From: an uncultured PS1 clade bacterium
GTDB taxonomy: Bacteria > Pseudomonadota > Alphaproteobacteria > RS24
Direction: 5' to 3'
Length of the DNA: 64,000 bases
NCBI GenBank assembly: GCA_902624095.1
Contig: CACNWB010000003.1
Location: 1-64,000, forward strand
Below, piece after piece: positions 1 through 10,251 of the stretch. Each line of letters begins with the position of its first letter. Within the stretch, counting starts at the first letter, position 1. The position numbers and the translations under genes are program-made. The notes under the pieces were generated by a model. That model did not search any database. It saw only the letters and a list, made by a program, of their open reading frames with translations, and was not told the DNA's origin.

Positions 1-362
1 AGTTTTGCCGCCAGCCCTTCGCGCTTATTTGTGACCACGCCCATTTTGATTTTTTGTGCGCGCGCACGGTCGAGTATCGGCATGAGATTGTCGAAAATTC
101 GTGTGCCGTGGTCAATGTTCCTGTCGTACCACAACACAAACTCTTCCGTGGCGGCGGCCATGTCCGTGTCGGAAAGCGTTACTCCATGTTCGGCAAAACC
201 GCGTTGCAAAATCATTGCCGCGCCGCCGCCAATCAAATGGCGCACCTTGTCTTGCAGCAATGGCGCCAACGCGTGCTGGCCCAGAATATAGTTCATCGCC
301 GCATGCAGATCCGGATTTGTATCTGCCAACGTGCCGTCAAGATCGAATAGCAAAACTGCCAT
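1..362 (-). CDS. HAD-family hydrolase, phosphoglycolate phosphatase-like (3' end cut by window edge)
   Basis: Manual minus-strand translation from ATG at 362: MAVLLFDLDGTLADTNPDLHAAMNYILGQHALAPLLQDKVRHLIGGGAAMILQRGF...; DxDGT HAD motif I. Not in the ORF track because it runs off the window. Confidence 0.85.
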   Translation of the reverse strand, partial: MAVLLFDLDGTLADTNPDLHAAMNYILGQHALAPLLQDKVRHLIGGGAAMILQRGFAEHGVTLSDTDMAAATEEFVLWYDRNIDHGTRIFDNLMPILDRARAQKIKMGVVTNKREGLAAK

Positions 363-433
363 ATGACCTGCCCTCTACAAGCGTTCCCTGCATTGCTATA
401 GCCTTGTTACGGCGCTCATGCTACACGGAAAAC

Positions 434-1309
434 ATGGCACCGCGACATCTTCTCCTGATGATTATCATCTGCCTAGTTTGGGGATTTACGTTCGTCGCGG
501 GCAAAGCCGGCGTTTCCGAAATACCGCCAATGCTGTTTACCGCACTGCGCTACATACTGCTGTCGGCTATTTTGTTGCCGTTCCTGCGCATTGTCGAAGG
601 CCATATGCCCGAAGTGATTTTCATCTCATTGGCGATGGGGTCGGTGCATTTTACGCTGTTTTACGGCGGCATGTCGCTGGCCGATAATGTTTCCGCCGTA
701 GCTGTGGCCACTCAATTGGGCGTGCCGTTTGCTACTATTATGTCGATTGTTTTTTTGAGCGAGCAGGTCGGCTGGCGGCGTTGGACCGGCATTGCCTTGG
801 CTTTTGGCGGCGTCATGATGATCAGCTTTGACCCGGCCATCATCGATGAACGGATCGGGCTGGCGCTGGTGGTCGGCGCTGCTTTCATCGGTTCGCTGGG
901 CACAATTGTGATGAAGCGTATTTCCAATACGGGCGTCTATCAGATGCAAGCCTGGATTGCGATGCTGAGCTGGCCGCCGCTCGTCGCAGTCTCGCTAATT
1001 TTCGAAAGCAACCATATGGCCGTACTGACCCAGTCGAGCTGGCAGGCTTGGGGTGGTGTCATTTACACGGCTTTGGGTGCCAGCCTGATAGGCCATGCGG
1101 GGATGTTTTATTTGTTGAAACGCTATGATGTGTCGATCACCTCACCCTTAACGCTGATGGCACCTATTTTCGGCATTGTGTTCGGTGTGCTGGTTTGGGG
1201 TGACGTGCTGGGCGTGCGTTTCTGGTTGGGCGGCGCGTTCACTTTGCTGGGCGTTTTAATCATCGGATTGCGCAAACGCGAATTTGCCCCCGCTGGAGCC
1301 ACGCTGTGA
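434..1309 (+). CDS. DMT/EamA family permease
   Basis: MAPRHLLLMIIICLVWGFTFVAGKAGVSEIPPMLFTALRY...; EamA repeats; start moved from 101 to ATG 434. Confidence 0.85.
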   Translation: MAPRHLLLMIIICLVWGFTFVAGKAGVSEIPPMLFTALRYILLSAILLPFLRIVEGHMPEVIFISLAMGSVHFTLFYGGMSLADNVSAVAVATQLGVPFATIMSIVFLSEQVGWRRWTGIALAFGGVMMISFDPAIIDERIGLALVVGAAFIGSLGTIVMKRISNTGVYQMQAWIAMLSWPPLVAVSLIFESNHMAVLTQSSWQAWGGVIYTALGASLIGHAGMFYLLKRYDVSITSPLTLMAPIFGIVFGVLVWGDVLGVRFWLGGAFTLLGVLIIGLRKREFAPAGATL

Positions 1310-2073
1310 CAGGATCATCAACAGCGCGACCGTCTCCGAATTTCAATGCGCGTGCCGCGGACACCGATATCTCCATGCTGATCCTGCACTATACCAACAT
1401 GACTAATGCCGAGGCAGCGCTGGCGCGGCTGTGTGATCCGGCCAGTCAAGTGTCGGCGCATTATCTGATTGCCAGCGACGGTGAGGTTTTCGCATTGGTA
1501 GACGAGGCCGACCGCGCTTGGCACGCCGGTGTGTCGGCGTGGCAGGGTATACGCGACATTAACAGCGCTTCCGTTGGCATTGAACTGGACCATCCGGGTC
1601 ACCATGTCGGCGGGCAAATGATTGCATATCCGCCGGCGCAAATGGCGGCACTGGTCGATCTATCAAAGGCCATTATCGCGCGGCACAATATTAGTCCTGA
1701 CAAGGTGTTGGGGCACTCCGATGTGGCACCGGGGCGCAAAATAGACCCTGGTGAAGCGCTGGATTGGGAGGCACTCGCAAGCGAAGGGGTCGGCTTGTGG
1801 CCTGAGGCAGTGGAGCCAGAAGAGGTGGAGACCTTGAAACCGGGGGATGCGACCCCTGCGGTCGCGGCTTTGCAACAGGCTTTGCGCGCCTATGGCTATG
1901 ATATTACCCATGACAGGGTTTTCGGTGCACAAATGAGCGCTGTAATCAGTGCTTTTCAGCGTCATTTCAGACCCTCTTGCGTGGACGGGCAGGCCGATGG
2001 CGAGACGCAGACGCTGGTTTATGCCGTGTGTCGCGCCCAAGCTGCGCTTGACCGGGGATCGGTTTCGCCGTAA
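1306..2073 (+). CDS. N-acetylmuramoyl-L-alanine amidase (AmiD/Amidase_2 type) with C-terminal peptidoglycan-binding-like domain
   Basis: Motifs LHYTNM, SAHYLI, AWHAGVS, GIELDHPG, LGHSDVAPGRKIDPG; GTG start overlapping the upstream stop. Confidence 0.88.
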   Translation: MTGSSTARPSPNFNARAADTDISMLILHYTNMTNAEAALARLCDPASQVSAHYLIASDGEVFALVDEADRAWHAGVSAWQGIRDINSASVGIELDHPGHHVGGQMIAYPPAQMAALVDLSKAIIARHNISPDKVLGHSDVAPGRKIDPGEALDWEALASEGVGLWPEAVEPEEVETLKPGDATPAVAALQQALRAYGYDITHDRVFGAQMSAVISAFQRHFRPSCVDGQADGETQTLVYAVCRAQAALDRGSVSP

Positions 2074-2082
2074 TCAGCTTAC

Positions 2083-2440
<358 letters not shown>

Positions 2441-2544
2441 TGATTTTTGGCTTTTTCCAATTTTTTTCGCTTTTTTGTGAAACTCCTGTCTTTAGGCACT
2501 GGAGAAAGCGACTGTAACACCCGGTTTGGCCCATTTAGTATAAG

Positions 2545-2600
2545 TATAATCCCATTGACACCCATATATACCCATGCTATCCCAAGTAATCCCATATTGG
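2545..2600 (+). promoter_or_regulatory. mraZ promoter/operator: TATAAT (2545-2550) followed by five CCCA (TGGG on minus) boxes at exact 10-bp spacing
   Basis: CCCA at 2551, 2561, 2571, 2581, 2591, matching the TGGGN repeat architecture reported for MraZ sites. An alternative TTGACA lies at 2555-2560. Confidence 0.8.
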
Positions 2601-2657
2601 GAAAAGCGCGTCGACGGGCGCGCAGAATTCGGAATGGAGGGTGGCGTGACAGCGTTC

Positions 2658-3143
2658 ATGTCAACGATAACTAGTAAAATAGACGCCAAGGGCCGCGTGT
2701 CTGTGCCTTCTGTCTTCCGTTCCGCCATTGCATCCCAAAATAGAGGTGTCGCAAGCCCCCTCGGTATTTTTGTTTATCCCTCCTTTACCGAAAATGCGAT
2801 TGAGGGTGGCGGCCAGTCTTTGATGAGCGATATCGGCGCCATGGTGGACAGGCTGGACCTGTTTACCGAGGAACGCGACGCGCTCGCAACCTCGCTCTTT
2901 GCCGACAGCCATCATCTGACATTCGATGTCGACGGTCGTGTGTCCCTTCCCGAAACCTTGCTGGCCCATGCGAATATCGACAAATCCTTGTGTTTTGTCG
3001 GGCTGGGCGGGAAGTTTCAGATTTGGGACCCTGACCATTTTGCAGCGTTTCGGGCCAATGCCCGCAGCATGGCGCTTGAAAAGCGAACCATGTTGCGTTC
3101 CCTTTCGGCACAGGCCGACCCGCCAGGGAGTTCGGGTCAGTGA
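2658..3143 (+). CDS. mraZ: Transcriptional regulator MraZ
   Basis: MSTITSKIDAKGRVSVPSVFR...DVDGRVSLPETLLAHANI...FVGLGGKFQIWDP; two SpoVT/AbrB-like repeats. GTG at 2646 is an alternative start. Confidence 0.93.
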   Translation: MSTITSKIDAKGRVSVPSVFRSAIASQNRGVASPLGIFVYPSFTENAIEGGGQSLMSDIGAMVDRLDLFTEERDALATSLFADSHHLTFDVDGRVSLPETLLAHANIDKSLCFVGLGGKFQIWDPDHFAAFRANARSMALEKRTMLRSLSAQADPPGSSGQ

Positions 3144-4198
3144 GCGGCGGGGGATGCAACCGAAGGCAGCCGGCGCGCATGCCCCCGACTTCTGCCCCTC
3201 ATGTTCCAGTTCTTTTATCGGAAGTTGTCACCGCCATCTCGCCCGCCAAAGGAGATATCTATCTGGATGGCACCTTTGGGGCCGGCGGGTACACGCGCGC
3301 CGTTCTAGAAGCCGCGGGTTGCTCGGTTCTTGCCCTTGACCGCGACCCGCAGGCGCTGGCCGATGCCGGTGCTTTGGTTGATGCCTTTGGCGCACGGCTT
3401 TCGCTGGTCGAAGGGTGCTTTGGTGATATGGAGGCAGTCGCGCAAGACGCTGGATTTGCCGAATTGGACGGCGTGATGCTCGATCTCGGTGTTTCGTCCA
3501 TGCAAATTGATCAGCCGGCACGCGGCTTTTCTTTTATGCGCGACGGGCCGCTCGACATGCGTATGGGCGCATCCGGTACCAGCGCCGAAGAACTTGTTAA
3601 TGAAGCCGACCCCGCCTTGCTCGCATCCATTTTGTCGGTCTATGGCGAAGAGCGCCGCGCGCGCGCCATTGTGCGTGCGCTTGTGGTGCGGCGCGAAACG
3701 GCACGCATCACCCGCACTGGCGAACTCGCCGAGATTGTATGCAGTGTGCTGGGCCAGCCGCGTGGCAAGAGTGCACATCCCGCCACGCGGACATTTCAGG
3801 CACTGCGAATTTATCTGAATGACGAGCTGGGAGAATTGCTGCGCGGCCTGCATGCGGCCGAGCGCATTTTGCGCCCAGGTGGACGCCTGGTGATCGTCAC
3901 ATTCCACTCGCTGGAAGACCGTATGGTCAAACAATTTCTAGCCAATCGGAGTGGGCGCGCCGGTCGGCCGTCGCGTCATCTGCCGGAGCAGGCGGGTCCG
4001 GCCAGCAGTTTCGAAGAATTGCCGAAGCGTTCGCAAAAAGCTGGTGCCGATGAAGTGGCTCGAAATTCCCGTGCGCGGTCGGCGCGGTTGCGCGGTGCGG
4101 TGCGCACCACCGCACCTGCGTTTCCCGAAGATGAAAGCCTACTTCCAATGGGTGCACCGAAGCTCACACAAACAGCCGCTATGGGAGGTCGTCCATGA
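3140..4198 (+). CDS. rsmH: 16S rRNA (cytosine1402-N4)-methyltransferase RsmH
   Basis: HVPVLLSEVVTAISPAKGDIYLDGTFGAGGYTRA...LDLGVSSMQIDQPARGFSF...PATRTFQALRIYLNDEL. Confidence 0.96.
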   Translation: MSGGGCNRRQPARMPPTSAPHVPVLLSEVVTAISPAKGDIYLDGTFGAGGYTRAVLEAAGCSVLALDRDPQALADAGALVDAFGARLSLVEGCFGDMEAVAQDAGFAELDGVMLDLGVSSMQIDQPARGFSFMRDGPLDMRMGASGTSAEELVNEADPALLASILSVYGEERRARAIVRALVVRRETARITRTGELAEIVCSVLGQPRGKSAHPATRTFQALRIYLNDELGELLRGLHAAERILRPGGRLVIVTFHSLEDRMVKQFLANRSGRAGRPSRHLPEQAGPASSFEELPKRSQKAGADEVARNSRARSARLRGAVRTTAPAFPEDESLLPMGAPKLTQTAAMGGRP

Positions 4199-4509
4199 TC
4201 CGTATTTTTAATATTGCCTGCTTTTTCGTGATCGTATCGTTGGTCGCCGCGGTTTACCACATCCGCTACAGCGCCGAGGTGGAAGCGCGCAAATTGTACA
4301 CGCTTGAGCGCAAAATCACGGCGGCTGAAGATTTGCATCAAACGCTTGCTGCCGAATGGAGCAGCCTGAACGATCCGCGCCGCCTGCAAATTTTGGTGTC
4401 GCAGCACCTGGTACTGTCGCCGCTTCAAGCCCATCAGGTCATGCCTCCCGATGCCCCCACGCTCTCCCCGATTTCGGTCAAACTGTTACAACAGGAGCGC
4501 GCGCAATGA
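4195..4509 (+). CDS. ftsL: Cell division protein FtsL (alphaproteobacterial)
   Basis: Small bitopic protein with coiled coil between rsmH and ftsI; 'LNDPRRLQILVSQHLVLSPLQAHQV'. Confidence 0.85.
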   Translation: MIRIFNIACFFVIVSLVAAVYHIRYSAEVEARKLYTLERKITAAEDLHQTLAAEWSSLNDPRRLQILVSQHLVLSPLQAHQVMPPDAPTLSPISVKLLQQERAQ

Positions 4510-6251
4510 AGCACGCCAAAATCCCTTTGGTGACAGCTGGTGGCGATTGGGCAGGCGTGATGAACATTCTTGCTGGCCAGATTGGTAATGGCGTAGCGCA
4601 TCATGGGGTTGCGCAGACCCGCGCCCGATTACGCCTTGCCAGCATTATGTTTGTTCTGGTGTTTGCGGTGCTGGGCGGGCGTCTTGCGCAGCTCACTTTG
4701 GCCGAAGACCCGCAATTGTCGCGCGTCGGCTTGGCCGACCGCAAGGCCGAGGTTCAGCGTCCCTCCATTACGGACCGCAACGGCGTGGTGCTGGCCTCGC
4801 AAATCTATTTGACAACGCTGGGTGCCAATGCCTCAGAAATTCAAAATGGTGATGTGGTCGCCGCGCAGTTAAACGAGATCTTGCCGAATATAAACGCCCA
4901 ACGCGCGCGACGCCTGCTGGCTGGTGACCGCCATTATGTGGAACTAAGCAAGGGGCTTACTCCCATGCAAAAGCGCGCCGTGCTTGAGCTTGGAAACCCA
5001 GGGCTGAAATTGCGACGCGAAGCCCAGCGTGTTTATCCCAGCGGATCTATTGCCTCGCATGTCGTCGGGTTTTCTAGTACCGATATGCGGGGCCTGATGG
5101 GGCTGGAGCGGCGCCTGGACCAGCAGGTACAAATGTCACCCATATTCGCAACGACCCTCGACATCCGCGTTCAACATGTGGTGCGCGAAAGCCTGTCAGC
5201 GGCGATCGGCAAGTTTTCGGCCAAGGGTGGGGGTGCCATTTTGATGGATGCAACCAATGGTGAAATTCTCGCACTGGTTTCGCTGCCCGATTTTGACATC
5301 AACCGCCCGTCGGCGACCCCCCTGTCGCGCCATTTCAACTCCATGACCATGGGCGTCTATGAATTGGGGTCGATTTTCAAAGTCATGACCGCGGCCATGG
5401 CTCTTGAAAGCGGAGAGGTCAGGCTCGACGAAACCTTCGATACGGGCGCGCCGCTGAAGATTGGCGTGGCAACCATAAATGATGTGCATGGTGAAAAACG
5501 CCCGCTCACCCCGCGCGAAATTGTCATCCATTCGTCGAATATCGGATCGGTGCAATTGGCGCTGCGCGTGTCGGATGTCGCCCATTACGACTTTATGAAA
5601 AAACTGGGCTTCACCCAGCGCCTGCAATTTGAGTTGCCCGAAACCGGCGCACCACTCATGCCCGCACGCTGGACGGATATAGAGCGGGCAACGACCTCCT
5701 TCGGTCACGGTTTTTCTGTCACGCCGTTGCATGCACTGGTTGCGGGCGCAGCGATGGTAAATGGCGGGGTGTTATACCCGCCGCGCCTGACGCCCACCGA
5801 CATGCCCGTTGGAACCCGTGTCATATCGGAGCCGACCAGTCTGGTTTTGCGAGACATGATGCGCGATGTCGTTACAATCGGTACTGGCAAGAAAGCCAAT
5901 GTGCCGGGCTATGATGTAATCGGCAAAACGGGTTCGGCCAACAAGCCTGCGCACGGCGGATATGACGATGACGCGCTCATTACATCCTTTCTCGGCGCGT
6001 TTCCCTATTCCGATCCGCGTTATGCGCTGTTGGTGATGCTCGACGAGCCGCAGGGTATTCCGGAAAGCCACAATCTGACTCTTGCGGGCTGGAATGCGGC
6101 ACCAACAGCAGCTGAAATCATAGCCCGTGCCGCCCCACTCTTGGGTGTGCGGCCTGCCTCGCACAAGCCCCTTCAAGCGCATGAAAAAATGGCAGTGCAG
6201 GCGGGCGTGCCGACCTTGGCTCTCAAAGCGGAGGTGCCCCATGCGCCTTGA
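4506..6251 (+). CDS. ftsI: Division-specific penicillin-binding protein FtsI/PBP3
   Basis: ITDRNGVVLA, GSIFKVMTA (SxxK), SSN, KTGSANK; start moved to ATG 4506. Confidence 0.95.
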   Translation: MKHAKIPLVTAGGDWAGVMNILAGQIGNGVAHHGVAQTRARLRLASIMFVLVFAVLGGRLAQLTLAEDPQLSRVGLADRKAEVQRPSITDRNGVVLASQIYLTTLGANASEIQNGDVVAAQLNEILPNINAQRARRLLAGDRHYVELSKGLTPMQKRAVLELGNPGLKLRREAQRVYPSGSIASHVVGFSSTDMRGLMGLERRLDQQVQMSPIFATTLDIRVQHVVRESLSAAIGKFSAKGGGAILMDATNGEILALVSLPDFDINRPSATPLSRHFNSMTMGVYELGSIFKVMTAAMALESGEVRLDETFDTGAPLKIGVATINDVHGEKRPLTPREIVIHSSNIGSVQLALRVSDVAHYDFMKKLGFTQRLQFELPETGAPLMPARWTDIERATTSFGHGFSVTPLHALVAGAAMVNGGVLYPPRLTPTDMPVGTRVISEPTSLVLRDMMRDVVTIGTGKKANVPGYDVIGKTGSANKPAHGGYDDDALITSFLGAFPYSDPRYALLVMLDEPQGIPESHNLTLAGWNAAPTAAEIIARAAPLLGVRPASHKPLQAHEKMAVQAGVPTLALKAEVPHAP

Positions 6252-7695
6252 GGCTTTGCTATCCCAAAACATGCAATGCGATGCGGCCCACGCCGATGTG
6301 GAAATCACCGGCCTGACGGCTGACAGCCGAATTGTCGCGCCGGGATATTTGTTTGCCGCCCTGCCGGGTGAACATGTAGACGGCAACAGATTTGTTGCTC
6401 AAGCCGTCGCGCAAGGTGCGGCTGCGATTTTGACCGCGCAACCAGATGCGGGTCTGTCGGTTCCGGTTCTTTACGATGAAAACCCACGTCGGGCGCTGGC
6501 TGAGCTGGCAGGGCGCTTTTTCGCCTTCCGCCCCGAATGCACGGTCGGCATAACTGGAACGAATGGTAAAACATCAACGGCGGCGTTTTTGCGCCAGTTC
6601 TGGACAGAAGCCGGTCTGTCGGCGGCAAGCCTCGGCACATTGGGTGTGGTGACGCAAGAATTCACCCGCCCGATAGACCACACCACACCCGATCCGGTAA
6701 CACTGCATGCGGCCCTGCGCGATCTCTATGCCCGCGGCATTGACCATTTGGCGATGGAAGTTTCCAGCCATGCGCTGGCCCAGCATCGTGTTGACGGGCT
6801 GGATTGCGATGTTGCGGGCTTTACCAATCTCACCCGCGACCATCTGGATTATCACGGCGACACGGCACGTTATTTTGAGGCTAAGGTGCGCTTGTTTACA
6901 GAAATTCTGAAACCGGCCGGCGTAGCTGTTGTGCAAATGCGCGGGCGAATGGCCCCCGATCTGGCGGAGGCCGCGCGCGCTAAAGGGCGCCAAGTTTATC
7001 CGGTCGGCGGTTTACATGCGGCGCTCAAAATTTTGGTCGCCACGCGCGCGCCCGACGGCATGGTGCTGGTCATTGAAGAAGCTGGCAACAGGGTCGATGT
7101 ACATGTGCCACTGATCGGTGATTTTCAGGTCGAAAATTTGGAAGTTGCCATGGGGTTGGGTCTGCATAGTGGGCTAGATTTCGAGCAAATGGCGGGTGCC
7201 TGCAACAGATTGCAGGGTGTCGCCGGTCGCATGCACCTTGCTGGAATTTTCCAGGGCGCGGCGATTTATGTCGATTACGCCCACACGCCCGATGCGTTGT
7301 CGGCGGCACTTTTGGCCGTGCGACAACATGTGAGAGATGAAGGCCGCGTATTGCTGGTGTTTGGTTGCGGCGGCGACCGCGACACTGGCAAGCGTCCGCA
7401 AATGGGGGCGATTGCCGCTAAAGGGGCCGATCTGGTTTTCGTGACGGATGATAATCCGCGCTCCGAAAGCCCGGCCGATATCCGCCGCGCCATCATGGAT
7501 ACCTGTCCCGACGCATTGGAATTTGACGATCGCCGCGAAGCTATATCAGCCGCCATCGACGCGGCGCGGGAGGGCGACATTGTTCTGGTTGCGGGAAAGG
7601 GGCACGAGCAGGGTCAAATTATCGGGGACACAATTTTGCCCTTTGATGATGTCACTGTCATTGCCGAGCATGTCGGTTTGGAGGTACGCCCGTGA
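6241..7695 (+). CDS. murE: UDP-MurNAc-tripeptide synthetase MurE
   Basis: GITGTNGKTSTA, FTNLTRDHLDYHGD, VDYAHTPDAL, DNPRSE; start moved to ATG 6241. Confidence 0.95.
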   Translation: MRLEALLSQNMQCDAAHADVEITGLTADSRIVAPGYLFAALPGEHVDGNRFVAQAVAQGAAAILTAQPDAGLSVPVLYDENPRRALAELAGRFFAFRPECTVGITGTNGKTSTAAFLRQFWTEAGLSAASLGTLGVVTQEFTRPIDHTTPDPVTLHAALRDLYARGIDHLAMEVSSHALAQHRVDGLDCDVAGFTNLTRDHLDYHGDTARYFEAKVRLFTEILKPAGVAVVQMRGRMAPDLAEAARAKGRQVYPVGGLHAALKILVATRAPDGMVLVIEEAGNRVDVHVPLIGDFQVENLEVAMGLGLHSGLDFEQMAGACNRLQGVAGRMHLAGIFQGAAIYVDYAHTPDALSAALLAVRQHVRDEGRVLLVFGCGGDRDTGKRPQMGAIAAKGADLVFVTDDNPRSESPADIRRAIMDTCPDALEFDDRREAISAAIDAAREGDIVLVAGKGHEQGQIIGDTILPFDDVTVIAEHVGLEVRP

Positions 7696-9164
7696 TCCCG
7701 CCTGTTTTGTGGACAGATGAACAAATTTCAGAGGCGACACAGGCCCATTGCACCGCGCCGTTCACGGTCAGCGGTGTGTCGATTGATACGCGCAGTTTGG
7801 AGCCGGGCGATCTTTTTGTTGCATTGCCCGGGTCGGGGCGCGACGGCCATGATTTTGTGGATGCCGCCTTTGCCGCCGGAGCAACGGCCGCACTCGTTTG
7901 TCGCGGCAAGATTGACTTTATGAAAGCGGCCGGGCCGCTGGTTGAAGTCGATGATGTTCCAGCCGCCTTGGAAGCACTTGCCCATGCCGCGCGAGCGCGC
8001 AGTGGCGCCTATATTACCGCTGTTACAGGAAGTGTCGGCAAAACGAGTGTTAAAGAAGCGCTCAGGCTGGCGCTTTCAAAGTCGGGCGAAACCTTTGCTT
8101 CGGAAAAATCCTTCAACAATCACATCGGTGTGCCGTTGAGCCTTGCGCGCATGCCTCAAGATTGCGCCTACGGGGTTTTCGAGGTCGGCATGAACCATGC
8201 CGGTGAGATTGATGCACTGGTGCGCATGGTGCGGCCGCATTGCGCCATCATCACATATGTTGGAACGGCGCATATTGAACATTTTGACTCGGAAGCCGAT
8301 ATCGCGCGCGCCAAGGGCGAGATTTTCAATGATATGGCCAATGATGTGGTCGAGGGTGGCACAGTTGTCATCCCCGCAGACAACCCGCATATCGATCTGC
8401 TTGTCGAATTGGCTGAGGCTCGAGGCATTGCAGATATTCGCCGCTTCAGCACGAATGAGATGGCGGCGGCATCCGAGCCACCGGATATTGTCACCAGCAA
8501 AATTTACCTGCACGAAACATGCAGTTGTGTCAGCGGACGCATTGGCAGTGCGGAAGTCACCTTCAAGGTCGGCACACCCGGTGCTCACCATGTGAGTAAC
8601 AGTCTGGCCGTTTTGGGCGCTGTTCAGGCCGCTGGTGCTGATCTTGCGCTCGCCGCCTTGTCACTGGCCGAAGTCGAGGCACTAAGCGGGCGCGGGCGAC
8701 GTCATATGCTGGATGTTGCCGGTGGCCCATGCGTGTTGATCGATGAAAGCTACAACGCAAATCCGGCGTCCATGTCGGCGGCCATTAAAGCACTGGGTCT
8801 TGTGCCGAGGCTCGGACAGGGCCGCCGCATTGCCGTTCTTGGTGACATGGCGGAACTGGGCGAGTCCTCAAAAGATCTGCATATGGATATTGCCGGACTT
8901 ATGGATTCGGTGGATATCGATCTGGTTTTCAGTTGCGGCCCGCAAATGGCGCACATGTTTGCCAATCTGCCGCCCGACCGCAAGGGCATACACGCCCCTT
9001 CAACCGATGCGCTGACAAATATTCTACAGGCGGAAATTCGCGCCGGCGATATCGTTATGGTCAAAGGCTCGCATGCTAGCCAGATGAACCGAGTTGTCGC
9101 TTCGCTGCTCGGGGCCAAAACCGTGCGTGCGGGTCAACAAGGGGAGCAACGCGATGCTGTATGA
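7692..9164 (+). CDS. murF: UDP-MurNAc-tripeptide-D-Ala-D-Ala ligase MurF
   Basis: [36 protein letters not shown]. Confidence 0.95.
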   Translation: MIPPVLWTDEQISEATQAHCTAPFTVSGVSIDTRSLEPGDLFVALPGSGRDGHDFVDAAFAAGATAALVCRGKIDFMKAAGPLVEVDDVPAALEALAHAARARSGAYITAVTGSVGKTSVKEALRLALSKSGETFASEKSFNNHIGVPLSLARMPQDCAYGVFEVGMNHAGEIDALVRMVRPHCAIITYVGTAHIEHFDSEADIARAKGEIFNDMANDVVEGGTVVIPADNPHIDLLVELAEARGIADIRRFSTNEMAAASEPPDIVTSKIYLHETCSCVSGRIGSAEVTFKVGTPGAHHVSNSLAVLGAVQAAGADLALAALSLAEVEALSGRGRRHMLDVAGGPCVLIDESYNANPASMSAAIKALGLVPRLGQGRRIAVLGDMAELGESSKDLHMDIAGLMDSVDIDLVFSCGPQMAHMFANLPPDRKGIHAPSTDALTNILQAEIRAGDIVMVKGSHASQMNRVVASLLGAKTVRAGQQGEQRDAV

Positions 9165-10245
9165 ATTGATGATGTCGCTAAAGGGGTCTGTTCCCGGTGC
9201 CAATCTGTTTTCCTATATCACCTTCAGGGCCGGCGGTGCCGTTATGACGGCGCTGATTATCAGTTTTATTCTGGGGCCCTGGGTTATCGACAATCTGCGT
9301 ATGCGCCAGGGCAAGGGCCAGCCGATTCGCGAAGACGGGCCACAATCGCATCTCGTCACCAAGGTCGGCACGCCGACCATGGGGGGCTTGCTTATTCTGC
9401 TTGCGGTTTTGGCCTCGACATTGCTGTGGGGTGACCTGAGCAACTCTTATCTGTGGATCGTGTCGTTGACAACGTTGGGTTTCGGACTTGTCGGTTTTGC
9501 CGATGATTTTCTAAAAGTGCGCGGCGGTTCAAGCGCCGGGGTGTCGGGCCGCGTCAAAATTGTGCTGGAGGCGATGATCGCCCTTGTCGCGGTGTTGGCA
9601 ATCTCAACAATTTTGCCGCAGCCGCTGGCCACCAGCTATGCCATCCCATTTTTCAAAGATGTGCTTTTGCCCTTTGGCCTACCCCTGTTTGTACTGGCCG
9701 GCATGTTTGTCATTGTCGGGTCTTCCAATGCGGTTAATCTGACCGACGGTCTGGACGGCCTGGCGATTGTGCCAATGATGATTGCTTCGGCCAGCTTCGG
9801 CCTAATTGCCTATCTCGTCGGCCATGCAATTTTTGCCAATTATCTACAGGTGCATTTTGTGCCGGGTGCAGGTGAACTGGCCGTGCTGTGCGCGGCACTC
9901 ATCGGGGCCGGTCTTGGTTTCCTCTGGTACAATGCCCCCCCCGCTATGGTGTTTATGGGTGATACGGGCTCATTGGCGCTCGGCGGCGCGCTGGGCGCCA
10001 TTGCTGTGGCGACAAAACACGAAATTGTGCTGGCGATTATTGGCGGCTTGTTTGTTCTGGAAGCCGTGTCGGTGATTGTTCAGGTCGCCTCTTTCAAGCT
10101 GACAGGAAGGCGAGTTTTTGCGATGGCACCTCTGCATCATCATTTCGAACAGCGCGGCTGGGCCGAATCCACAATTGTGATCCGCTTCTGGATCATATCC
10201 GTGGTGCTGGCGCTGATCGGGCTGGCAACGTTGAAACTGCGATAG
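9154..10245 (+). CDS. mraY: Phospho-MurNAc-pentapeptide transferase MraY
   Basis: [51 protein letters not shown]; start moved to ATG 9154. Confidence 0.96.
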   Translation: MLYELMMSLKGSVPGANLFSYITFRAGGAVMTALIISFILGPWVIDNLRMRQGKGQPIREDGPQSHLVTKVGTPTMGGLLILLAVLASTLLWGDLSNSYLWIVSLTTLGFGLVGFADDFLKVRGGSSAGVSGRVKIVLEAMIALVAVLAISTILPQPLATSYAIPFFKDVLLPFGLPLFVLAGMFVIVGSSNAVNLTDGLDGLAIVPMMIASASFGLIAYLVGHAIFANYLQVHFVPGAGELAVLCAALIGAGLGFLWYNAPPAMVFMGDTGSLALGGALGAIAVATKHEIVLAIIGGLFVLEAVSVIVQVASFKLTGRRVFAMAPLHHHFEQRGWAESTIVIRFWIISVVLALIGLATLKLR

Positions 10246-10251
10246 GGCGTC

